This document shows positions 7,154-13,271 of a stretch of 21,875 nt of DNA, piece after piece. The first letter of the stretch is position 1. Every line of letters begins with the position of its first letter. The translations under genes and the position numbers were made by a program. Origin of the DNA: Thermoplasmata archaeon (GTDB taxonomy: Archaea; Thermoplasmatota; Thermoplasmata; Thermoplasmatales; Thermoplasmataceae); NCBI GenBank assembly GCA_021845155.1, contig JAKBSB010000002.1, forward strand, positions 1-21,875, in the 5' to 3' direction. The notes beneath the pieces are model-generated. The model saw only the letters and a program-made list of their open reading frames with translations. It was not told the origin of the DNA and did not search any database.

Positions 7154-7164
7154 CTTATTTAAAG
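7154..7164 (-). promoter_or_regulatory. TATA box of the hsp20 gene
   Basis: On the minus strand this reads ctttaaataag, centred about 33 nt before ATG 7126, predicting a leader of about 7 nt. It lies between the meaB stop (7182) and hsp20, which makes hsp20 independently expressible. Confidence 0.5.
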
Positions 7165-7181
7165 TTTGACATTCTTGAGAG

Positions 7182-8138
7182 CTACAATTTCACGGTGCTT
7201 CCTTTGAGGATTTTTCTTGCGGCTGAATATGGATCTGTTTTTGATTCCAGAAGTTTTTCCAGCTCACTGCCGTTCAGTATCATGTCCTTGAATTTGCGGT
7301 TGAGAATTCTCGATACCTCATCCTGCATTACAATACGCATCTCCTCCCTGTACCTTTTTTTCCTGAATTCCATACTTGATTTTGCAAGCTCAGAGTGATC
7401 CATGATTCCCCTGATGAGATCATCGTAGCCCTCGGTTGTGAGGGAGTTTGTTCCATATACGGGGATTTTCCATTCTCCCTGCGTTGAGAATGCAAGTGTT
7501 TCTTCAAGATCCTTGATGGCGATGAATGACCCTTCCCTATCAATCTTGTTTACAACGAATATGTGGCCTATTTCCATTATGCCTGCTTTTATTGCCTGAA
7601 TCTGGTCACCCAGTCCCGGACCGAGAACCACAATGACGGTGTCCGCAAGGTTCACGATGTCCAGATCAGCCTGACCCGCCCCGACCGTCTCAACAATTAT
7701 GAAATCATTTCCTGCGGCATCCAGTATATCGACTGCATCCCAGACAGCCCTTGAAAGTCCCCCGTTGAGACCGCGATTGGCAAGACTCCTCATAAAAACA
7801 CCATATCTTGAGAGGTTTTCCTGCATCCTTATCCTGTTTCCAAGAAGGGAACCTCCGCTGAATGGACTGGAAGCGTCAACAGCAAGAACTGAAACCTTGA
7901 TTTTTTTGGATGATAATATCTTGCATAGATTACCTATCATGGTGCTTTTACCTATGCCCGGTGGTCCGGTAATGCCGATTATCCCGGCATGACCTGTTTT
8001 TGGGTATATGCTTTTTATAATGAGATTCCTCTCCACATGAAGGCTTTCTGTTTCAACGATTGATATTGCCCTGGCAACACTCCTCGTGTCGGATCTCTCT
8101 ATGCCTTCCACAATACTCTTCAATTCCAAAATAAGCAC
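7182..8138 (-). CDS. meaB: MeaB/ArgK-type G3E GTPase, chaperone of a B12-dependent acyl-CoA mutase
   Basis: 318 residues with all G-protein motifs: Walker A GPPGIGKS (58-65), the switch-region acidic segment VLAVDASSPFSGGSLLG (84-100), a Walker B-like VETVGAGQ (149-156), and the guanine-specificity motif NKID (197-200). In the family, MeaB gates loading of adenosylcobalamin into its partner mutase and protects the enzyme from inactivation. The gene immediately follows the B12-binding subunit gene, whose stop ends at 8139 next to this ATG at 8138, so translation is probably coupled. The homologous eukaryotic protein is MMAA. In IcmF-type enzymes the same GTPase is fused inside the mutase; here it is separate. 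Length is normal and no motif is missing. The older name 'LAO/AO transport ATPase' is misleading in this context. Confidence 0.93.
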   Translation of the reverse strand: MLILELKSIVEGIERSDTRSVARAISIVETESLHVERNLIIKSIYPKTGHAGIIGITGPPGIGKSTMIGNLCKILSSKKIKVSVLAVDASSPFSGGSLLGNRIRMQENLSRYGVFMRSLANRGLNGGLSRAVWDAVDILDAAGNDFIIVETVGAGQADLDIVNLADTVIVVLGPGLGDQIQAIKAGIMEIGHIFVVNKIDREGSFIAIKDLEETLAFSTQGEWKIPVYGTNSLTTEGYDDLIRGIMDHSELAKSSMEFRKKRYREEMRIVMQDEVSRILNRKFKDMILNGSELEKLLESKTDPYSAARKILKGSTVKL

Positions 8139-8606
8139 CTATCTGGAGAGTTTCCTCTTTCTTGCTTCCGCAGCCCTGGTGGTTACATGTTCTATAATCA
8201 CGCTTAAGGGTGTACCCGGACCATAGTTCCCTGTTACTCCTATCTCTTCAAGTTTTGGCTTGTCTTCGTCAGGGATGGTACCGCCCCCAACAAGTGCTAT
8301 GTCGTCTATACCCTTCGACCTCATGATATCTGCCACTTTCCTGAATACAGTGAGATGGGCTCCGTTTAGAAGACTCAGTGCAACCACGTCCACATCCTCG
8401 TTCACTGCTGTTTCCACCACGCTTTCCGGAGTTGGAAGGAGACCTGCGTAAAGAACCTCCATTCCTGCATCCCTGAATGCCTTGGCAAGAACAAGTATGC
8501 CACGATCATGGCCATCTATGCCAGGTTTTGCAAGCAGAATCTTGATAGGTTTGTCCTTAAACAATAACTGGCTCTTTCCATTCTCCAAATATATTCCTCC
8601 CGACAT
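8139..8606 (-). CDS. B12-binding small subunit of an acyl-CoA mutase
   Basis: A single cobalamin-binding domain with the base-off/His-on motif DGHDRG (31-36 from ATG 8606), in which His33 would be the lower cobalt ligand, then the SxL element ALSLLNGAH and the GGG-TIP loop that cradles the nucleotide tail. It completes the radical enzyme with the large subunit encoded just upstream. About 150 residues matches the separate small subunits of isobutyryl-CoA mutase and archaeal methylmalonyl-CoA mutase. Two starts are possible. ATG 8606 has no Shine-Dalgarno. TTG 8588 lies 5 nt after ggagga and leaves a shorter N terminus, closer to known small subunits. Either way the start lies inside the end of the large-subunit gene (stop ends at 8557), so the pair overlap and should be made in step. 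Confidence 0.9.
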   Translation of the reverse strand: MSGGIYLENGKSQLLFKDKPIKILLAKPGIDGHDRGILVLAKAFRDAGMEVLYAGLLPTPESVVETAVNEDVDVVALSLLNGAHLTVFRKVADIMRSKGIDDIALVGGGTIPDEDKPKLEEIGVTGNYGPGTPLSVIIEHVTTRAAEARKRKLSR

Positions 8607-10275
8607 TTGAAATCTCTTCCAGTGTTGCGTAGGCCTCCACAGCTCTTATAATGTACGGCATGGAGTTTTCTTCTGGATTCCTGAGTGCATTTTCCAGATC
8701 CCTGAGAGCTTTGCTGACTTTTTCACTGTCCCTGCTTTCTTTCAGCCTTTTCAGTTTAGAAACCTGATCTGTCTGTGCTTTCGGGCTGATTTTAAGTGTG
8801 CTTATTGGTTTCTCATTCTTTTCCACGTAACGGTTCACACCAACCATTATCTCCTTTCCCTGTTCAAGTCGCATCTGCCTCCTGTAAGATGTTCCTGCTA
8901 TTTCCTTCTGTATAAATCCCTTCTTAACGGATTCCAGTATTCCACCAAGCTTCTCGATTGTGTCAAAATACCTGTAGGCTTCCTCTTCCATCCTGTCTGT
9001 AAGCCATTCCACATAGTATGAACCGCCGAGGGGATCTATGACATCCGGAATTCCCGTTTCATCTGCAAGGATCTGCTGAGTCCTCAGTGCTATTTTCACG
9101 GCCTCCTCTGATGGAAGTGCCCATGCCTCATCGTAGGAGTTTGTATGAAGGCTCTGCGTACCTCCCAGTATGGCTGCCATTGCCTCAACAGTTGTCCTTA
9201 TGATATTGTTCAGGGGCTGCTGCCAAGTCAGGGTATAACCGGATGTCTGTGTGTGGAACCTGAGCAACAGGCTTCTTTCATTCTTCGCCCCATATTTTTC
9301 CCTGAGCACTGTAGCCCATATTCGTCTGGCAGCCCTCATCTTTGCGATCTCTTCGAAGAAGTTTATTGATGAGTTGTAGAAAAATGACAGTCTTGGTGCA
9401 AAATCATCCACCTTCAATCCCGATTTTATGCCCATTTCAACGTAGTAAAATCCATCTGCAAGTGTGAATGCCAGCTCCTGAGCGGCACTGGATCCTGCCT
9501 CCCTTATATGGTATCCTGATATGCTTATATAGTTCCATTTCGGAACGTTCTCGGTACAGTATACCATCATGTCCCTTATCAGCCTGATGTGGGCCTCTGG
9601 AGGATAAATCCACTCTTTCTGTGCTATGTATTCCTTGAGTATGTCTGCCTGTACGGTTCCAGCTATTCTATCCAGTGGAATATTCTTCTTTTTGGCCACA
9701 GCAATATACATGGCTGTCAGTACGGCGGCCGGAGCATTGATGGTCATGGATGTACTCACCTTTGCAAGGTCTATGCCATCCAGTATCTCTTCCATATCCT
9801 GCAGTGATGACACGTTCACTCCACACCTTCCAATCTCGCCATCTGATCTTGGATTGTCAGCGTCAAATCCGTAAAGTGTAGGCATGTCGAATGCAATGCT
9901 CAAACCAGATTCCCCGTGTTCAATGAGATATTTCAGTCGCCTGTTTGTATCACTGGGAGTTCCGAAACCTGAAAACATCCTCATAGTCCACTGTCTGCCG
10001 CGATACATGTTTGGGTAAACTCCTCTTGTGTATGGGTATTCTCCTGGCATTCCAAGCTGGTTTTCATGATTCTGGGGGAGATCCTCTTCGGTGTAGACCT
10101 CCTTTAGATCTATTGAAGATGAATTTGTGAACTCTCTGGGAATGTATCCTGTATTTTTATTCCACGGTTCGAGCGTCCTGGCTTTCCATTCATCGTAAGC
10201 CCTATTTTTCTCTGGTTTATTGTTTTGAATTTCACGTAGCTTTGAATTCCAGTAATTCTCTCCCCTTTTTTCCAT
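8557..10275 (-). CDS. B12-dependent acyl-CoA mutase large subunit, isobutyryl-CoA mutase-like
   Basis: 572 residues of the methylmalonyl-CoA mutase alpha family: a TIM barrel that rearranges the carbon skeleton of a CoA thioester by adenosylcobalamin radical chemistry. Compared with Propionibacterium MCM numbering (a constant offset of 12), most substrate residues are kept: Tyr87 (75), Arg94 (82), Ser126 (114), Thr207 (195), Gln209 (197), His256 (244), Arg295 (283), Ser297 (285). However, Tyr89 is Phe101 (WTMRMFSGF) and Arg207 is Gln219 (YIAQKEW), while Thr77 is Asn89. Phe plus Gln at these two sites is the reported isobutyryl-CoA mutase signature; true MCM needs Tyr and Arg for the free carboxylate. 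I predict a methyl-branched monocarboxylic acyl-CoA substrate such as isobutyryl-CoA from valine. First gene of the operon; ATG 10275 has a TATA box 26 nt upstream. Confidence 0.9.
   Translation of the reverse strand: MEKRGENYWNSKLREIQNNKPEKNRAYDEWKARTLEPWNKNTGYIPREFTNSSSIDLKEVYTEEDLPQNHENQLGMPGEYPYTRGVYPNMYRGRQWTMRMFSGFGTPSDTNRRLKYLIEHGESGLSIAFDMPTLYGFDADNPRSDGEIGRCGVNVSSLQDMEEILDGIDLAKVSTSMTINAPAAVLTAMYIAVAKKKNIPLDRIAGTVQADILKEYIAQKEWIYPPEAHIRLIRDMMVYCTENVPKWNYISISGYHIREAGSSAAQELAFTLADGFYYVEMGIKSGLKVDDFAPRLSFFYNSSINFFEEIAKMRAARRIWATVLREKYGAKNERSLLLRFHTQTSGYTLTWQQPLNNIIRTTVEAMAAILGGTQSLHTNSYDEAWALPSEEAVKIALRTQQILADETGIPDVIDPLGGSYYVEWLTDRMEEEAYRYFDTIEKLGGILESVKKGFIQKEIAGTSYRRQMRLEQGKEIMVGVNRYVEKNEKPISTLKISPKAQTDQVSKLKRLKESRDSEKVSKALRDLENALRNPEENSMPYIIRAVEAYATLEEISNVGRNIFGEWKEPVIV
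8597..8602 (-). promoter_or_regulatory. Shine-Dalgarno favouring the TTG start (8588) of the B12 subunit
   Basis: On the minus strand ggagga/gggagg lies five to six bases before TTG 8588, inside the coding sequence of the large subunit. It would not serve ATG 8606, which lies upstream of it. Confidence 0.35.
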
Positions 10276-10294
10276 GCCCTATCATTTAAACCAT

Positions 10295-10308
10295 GAATTA
10301 ATAATTTT
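10295..10308 (-). promoter_or_regulatory. TATA box of the acyl-CoA mutase operon
   Basis: On the minus strand aaaattattaattc is centred about 26 nt before ATG 10275. It predicts a leaderless transcript covering the large subunit, the B12 subunit and meaB. Confidence 0.55.
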
Positions 10309-10408
10309 CCGAATATCTGCCTCCCGGAAAATCCACGTCGGATTCATGAACCCGGAACTTGACAGGGATAAAGAACGAGAGTAGTTGAAAAAGACTTATT
10401 ATGAACAA

Positions 10409-10417
10409 TATTAATTA
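10409..10417 (+). promoter_or_regulatory. TATA-like box before the four-cysteine micro-ORF
   Basis: tattaatta within gaacaatattaattatgaaag predicts a start near 10437-10440, about 18 nt before the ATG ATG pair at 10457. A small hairpin (gcttc-cata-gaagc, 10442-10455) would occupy the leader. Confidence 0.3.
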
Positions 10418-10456
10418 TGAAAGGATATACGTCATTATGAAGCTTCCATAGAAGCA

Positions 10457-10525
10457 ATGATGTGTGCATCCCATAACTGCATCTACTTGAAAAAATGTAC
10501 TTACTGCAATTTAAGGGTGGAATAA
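10457..10525 (+). CDS. Possible 22-residue four-cysteine peptide (candidate micro-ORF)
   Basis: The frame from the tandem ATG at 10457 to TAA at 10523-10525 encodes MMCASHNCIYLKKCTYC followed by NLRVE. The cysteines form C-x4-C-x5-C-x2-C with a His inside the first pair, which could bind one zinc. A TATA-like box lies 40-48 nt upstream. The frame is also open 36 nt further upstream without an ATG. This is the only structured reading frame in the 284-bp gap between the mutase operon and the ferritin-like gene. So short a frame can arise by chance, and no family is recognised. Confidence 0.3.
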   Translation: MMCASHNCIYLKKCTYCNLRVE

Positions 10526-10559
10526 ACGTTTCGTGGGAAAATCACTGAACTCGGATTGG

Positions 10560-11054
10560 TTACCAGTAATCCTTATTCACGAACTCCTCGTACAGCTCTT
10601 CCAGCCTGACCTTATTCTCGACCTCTCTCTTTGCCAGAATCACCAGCGTATTACCGAGCTCCTTACCTGCGTATTCAAGAGACATCAGATCCAGGATGTG
10701 ATGGAAATCCTTTGACATTTTCATCGCTGAAAGCATAACGCTTTTCAGGTCATTGGGATTTATATTGTCAAGATCCGCCTCTATGAGATGATCCAGCATC
10801 TCGTAATCCCTTCTCTCAATTTTCAGTGATTGTTCATCAAAGTGACCATTTTTAATGGCTTTTAGAATCAACGCCCTGTCGTTGCTTTCATTTTTCTGAA
10901 GTCTCCTGAGCATCAGCTTAACATGATCCACACTTGATCTTTTATAGAGATCCTCATACCTTTCGCTGATCCTTTCCTTTAATCTCAGGGCTTTTCTGAG
11001 GATATCATCCTTTATTACAGCTTCATTTTTTCCCGATATTGTTTTTACAGACAT
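10560..11054 (-). CDS. Ferritin-like (rubrerythrin-type) four-helix protein with degenerate diiron ligands
   Basis: 164 residues, almost entirely helical. The pattern resembles the rubrerythrin-like fold: helix 1 (RISERYEDLYKRSS, 28-41), helix 2 (VKLMLRRLQKNESNDRALILKA), then after a linker helix 3 (AMKMSKDFHHILDLMSLEYAGKEL) and helix 4 (ILAKREVENKVRLEELYEEFV). In the family, helices 2 and 4 carry E-x2-H for a diiron site. Here these positions read E56-S-N-D59 and E144-V-E-N147, so both His are lost while the Glu remain. It may bind metal differently or be purely structural. This is fold recognition from pattern only, with moderate confidence. ATG 11054 has ggag 10 nt upstream and a TATA box (11094-11102) predicting a short leader of about 19 nt, unlike the leaderless neighbours. 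Confidence 0.55.
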   Translation of the reverse strand: MSVKTISGKNEAVIKDDILRKALRLKERISERYEDLYKRSSVDHVKLMLRRLQKNESNDRALILKAIKNGHFDEQSLKIERRDYEMLDHLIEADLDNINPNDLKSVMLSAMKMSKDFHHILDLMSLEYAGKELGNTLVILAKREVENKVRLEELYEEFVNKDYW

Positions 11055-11064
11055 CTCAGTTTTT

Positions 11065-11102
11065 CTCCACTAAAATAGTACTAAACATTCTACGCATATA
11101 AG
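11065..11102 (-). promoter_or_regulatory. TATA box and Shine-Dalgarno of the ferritin-like gene
   Basis: On the minus strand acttatatgc (about 11093-11102) predicts a transcript start near 11073, and ggag (11065-11068) lies 10 nt before ATG 11054. This is a leadered arrangement with a ribosome-binding site. Confidence 0.45.
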
Positions 11103-11159
11103 TTTTTCGAATTTAGACTTTCGAAAGTCGTAATCCATCCGAACATGGACTGCTTAGAA

Positions 11160-11169
11160 TTAATTATAT
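11160..11169 (+). promoter_or_regulatory. TATA box of the ribulose-phosphate 3-epimerase gene
   Basis: ttaattatat is centred about 24 nt before GTG 11189. It supports a leaderless transcript starting at that GTG. Confidence 0.5.
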
Positions 11170-11188
11170 CGATCACAGACATGAACCA

Positions 11189-11866
11189 GTGATCCATGTG
11201 AATGTAAACAGAGAAGTTGAGATATCACCGTCACTTATATCATGCGATCTGGCAAATCTGGGAAATCAGGTTGCGCTGTGTGAGAAGTTCGGGGCCGGTT
11301 CATTCCATCTGGATGTAATGGACGGTCATTTTGTGCCAAACCTTACCATGGGGCCTGACCTGATAAAAGCTGTCAGAAAGGTTACCGATCTCAGATTGGA
11401 GACACACCTTATGATAGAACGGCCGGACAAATACTACAGAATGTTCCATGAAGCGGGCTCCGATCTCTTGCTTGTTCATTATGAGTCACCTGTGGATCTG
11501 AGACATCTTTTTGACGGTATGAGTGATGAAAATATAGACTATGGGCTGGTGATAAATCCTGAGACCCCCTTCAGTCGGGTGAAGGACCTTATTAATGAGT
11601 GCAAAGTTCTTCTGGTTATGTCAGTGCACCCTGGCTTTTCCGGGCAGAGTTTCATTGATTCATCATTACCCAAGATAAAGCAGGCCAGGAAATACATAGA
11701 TGAAAATCATATTGATTGCCGCATAGAGATAGATGGAGGAATAAATTATGAAAACGGGAAAAAGGCTGTGGAAGCAGGTGCGGACATCCTGGTATCAGCT
11801 TCGTATATCTTTTATAATGATATTGCAGATAGCATAAAAAAACTTAAGTCTCTTGGTTCCCCGTGA
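11189..11866 (+). CDS. rpe: Ribulose-phosphate 3-epimerase
   Basis: 225 residues forming a phosphate-binding TIM barrel that interconverts ribulose 5-phosphate and xylulose 5-phosphate in the non-oxidative pentose phosphate pathway. Motifs: ISPSLISCDLANL (12-24), FHLDVMDGHFVPNLTMGP (39-56, with metal ligands His40 and Asp42), ETHLMI (71-76, His73), VMSVHPGFSGQSF (the phosphate/flexible loop), and IEIDGGIN (the second catalytic Asp). All catalytic residues are present and length is typical. The start is GTG 11189, supported by a TATA box 24 nt upstream; an in-frame GTG at 11198 is an alternative, and the nearby ATG 11181 is closed by a stop after three codons. The gene ends 2 nt from the convergent oxidoreductase gene, leaving no room for a separate terminator. 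Confidence 0.92.
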   Translation: MIHVNVNREVEISPSLISCDLANLGNQVALCEKFGAGSFHLDVMDGHFVPNLTMGPDLIKAVRKVTDLRLETHLMIERPDKYYRMFHEAGSDLLLVHYESPVDLRHLFDGMSDENIDYGLVINPETPFSRVKDLINECKVLLVMSVHPGFSGQSFIDSSLPKIKQARKYIDENHIDCRIEIDGGINYENGKKAVEAGADILVSASYIFYNDIADSIKKLKSLGSP

Positions 11867-11868
11867 CA

Positions 11869-12852
11869 TTACCTGTTGTTTAAGAGAATTACCCTTCCAT
11901 CCCTTATTTCCTCGTATCTTTTCAGGGCTCTTGCATAATCTCCAAGCTGGAATCTATCGGAAACCCTGACCTTCAGCTTGAATTTTTCCGCTATTTCCAT
12001 AACTTCATGAAAATCCTTTCTTGTGCCTCCAGTTGATCCCACTATACTGTATTCCCTGCTGTATATCTGCGATATGTCAATTGTTGCTTCCTTTCCGGTC
12101 TGAACTCCAAATGTTACAAGTGTTCCGGAGATGTCAAGATGACTCATTGCACTGTTCCAGAAACCAGATCCTATGGAATTCACCACAATATCTGCTTTGA
12201 AGTCGGAAGGGATGTTTTCTGCATCATATATTGTATGAGCACCGAAATCTCTGGTCCATGTCTTCCTTGTTACTCCGTAAACCTCCATTCCCATTATGTT
12301 TCCAAGCTGTGTGAGAAATATCCCAGTGTTGCCTGATGCACCGTAAACCAGCAGCTTCTTGCCTGCCCCTGAAGATGCTCTCTTCAGTGCCCTGTATGCA
12401 GTCAGCGCCCCAACCGGAAGACTCACCGCAACCTCGTTGCTAATACCTTTTGGTATGGGAAACAGGTTCACAGCTTTTACCGAAACCATTTCAGAATACC
12501 CGCCGTTGCTCACAACGCTCCATATCCCTCCGTTAATACACAGGTGCTCGTTTCCACCAAGACATTTAGGACATGTCCCGTCATATACGCGGTTATAGAT
12601 GATGACCCTGTCACCCTCCCTGAAGGTTCCATGATCTTCCATTACGACACCAACAGCTTCAGCACCAGGAATATGAGGCATCGGGGTTACATTGTAGATT
12701 ACTCTCCCATTTATAATTCCGTAGTCTATGGGATTCAGTCCGGACATGAGAACCTTTACCAGGACCTCGTCATCCTTTGGAACAGGATCCGGTACATCTT
12801 CAAAATTAAGATTTTCAATTCCCAGAGGCTTTCTCAAAACCAGTGCTTTCAT
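11869..12852 (-). CDS. MDR-superfamily NAD(P)-dependent oxidoreductase lacking the catalytic zinc site
   Basis: 327 residues with a GroES-like N-terminal domain and a Rossmann domain (VYGASGNTGIFLTQLG, about 169-184, nucleotide loop). Catalytic zinc ligands of alcohol dehydrogenases are lost: the Cys is Ser37 (MSGLNPIDY) and the PGHE motif is PGAE (62-65). The structural-zinc lobe remains as Asp91-x2-Cys94-x2-Cys97-x7-Cys105 (DGTCPKC...EHLC), with Asp replacing the first Cys. A DGTC-x2-C lobe is also what I recall in Sulfolobus acryloyl-CoA reductase. An enoyl-CoA or quinone reductase activity is therefore more likely than zinc alcohol dehydrogenase, and it would suit the acyl-CoA mutase operon 1.6 kb away; that link is inference. 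ATG 12852 has a TATA-like box about 25 nt upstream (12872-12881). Confidence 0.82.
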   Translation of the reverse strand: MKALVLRKPLGIENLNFEDVPDPVPKDDEVLVKVLMSGLNPIDYGIINGRVIYNVTPMPHIPGAEAVGVVMEDHGTFREGDRVIIYNRVYDGTCPKCLGGNEHLCINGGIWSVVSNGGYSEMVSVKAVNLFPIPKGISNEVAVSLPVGALTAYRALKRASSGAGKKLLVYGASGNTGIFLTQLGNIMGMEVYGVTRKTWTRDFGAHTIYDAENIPSDFKADIVVNSIGSGFWNSAMSHLDISGTLVTFGVQTGKEATIDISQIYSREYSIVGSTGGTRKDFHEVMEIAEKFKLKVRVSDRFQLGDYARALKRYEEIRDGRVILLNNR

Positions 12853-12871
12853 AGGTATAAATCCAACAAAA

Positions 12872-12881
12872 GCATATGAAC
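12872..12881 (-). promoter_or_regulatory. TATA-like box of the MDR oxidoreductase gene
   Basis: On the minus strand gttcatatgc is centred about 24-25 nt before ATG 12852, consistent with a leaderless start. Confidence 0.4.
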
Positions 12882-13230
12882 ATTTTCAGGTATTTCCGGT
12901 GACTGAATAACTACACTTCATAATGTGGTTTACTGTATGACCAGCCGCAATTCACGTTTCGCATGGATGAAATGAAAGTGAACCTTCCTGTATTCCTGTC
13001 ATGCATGAATCTGTCCACTGTGAGACAGGGATTAAGATGGCCAGGAGAGTATATTGCCCGGTGCCTGCCTGCGTCTGCAAAGCACGATGACCTTACCTTA
13101 ATGCGGAATTACCCTCTATCCGGATGAATTTCAGGACAGCGGAGATTGAGTCGATAATCTTTGAATTGGGAAGGCACTTCCGTAGAGTGGGAGAGAATGT
13201 CACTTAAAATGCACCTAACATTTAAGGTTC
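12882..13230. other. Region without a convincing gene, about 350 bp
   Basis: No frame here looks like a known protein, and no tRNA or other RNA signature was seen. The best frames are a 54-codon one (ATG 12963 to TGA 13127) and a 27-codon one (ATG 13124 to TAA 13207) that overlap as atga, in the manner of coupled genes, but neither has a TATA box or Shine-Dalgarno. A 10-bp palindrome, tcatgcatga, lies at 12999-13008. It may be decayed coding sequence or a regulatory spacer. Confidence 0.5.
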
Positions 13231-13241
13231 ATTATTAATAA
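13231..13241 (+). promoter_or_regulatory. TATA box of the cupredoxin gene
   Basis: attattaataa is centred about 36 nt before ATG 13272, predicting a transcript start near 13262 and a 10-nt leader that contains gtgat (13264-13268), a partial anti-16S match. It makes the TTG at 13245 unlikely as the start. Confidence 0.5.
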
Positions 13242-13271
13242 GTATTGTTAACATTTCAATCCTGTGATAAG

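Noticed and set aside
6833..7162. 109-codon plus-strand frame opposite hsp20
   Set aside because: It is a complete shadow of the well-supported Hsp20 gene.
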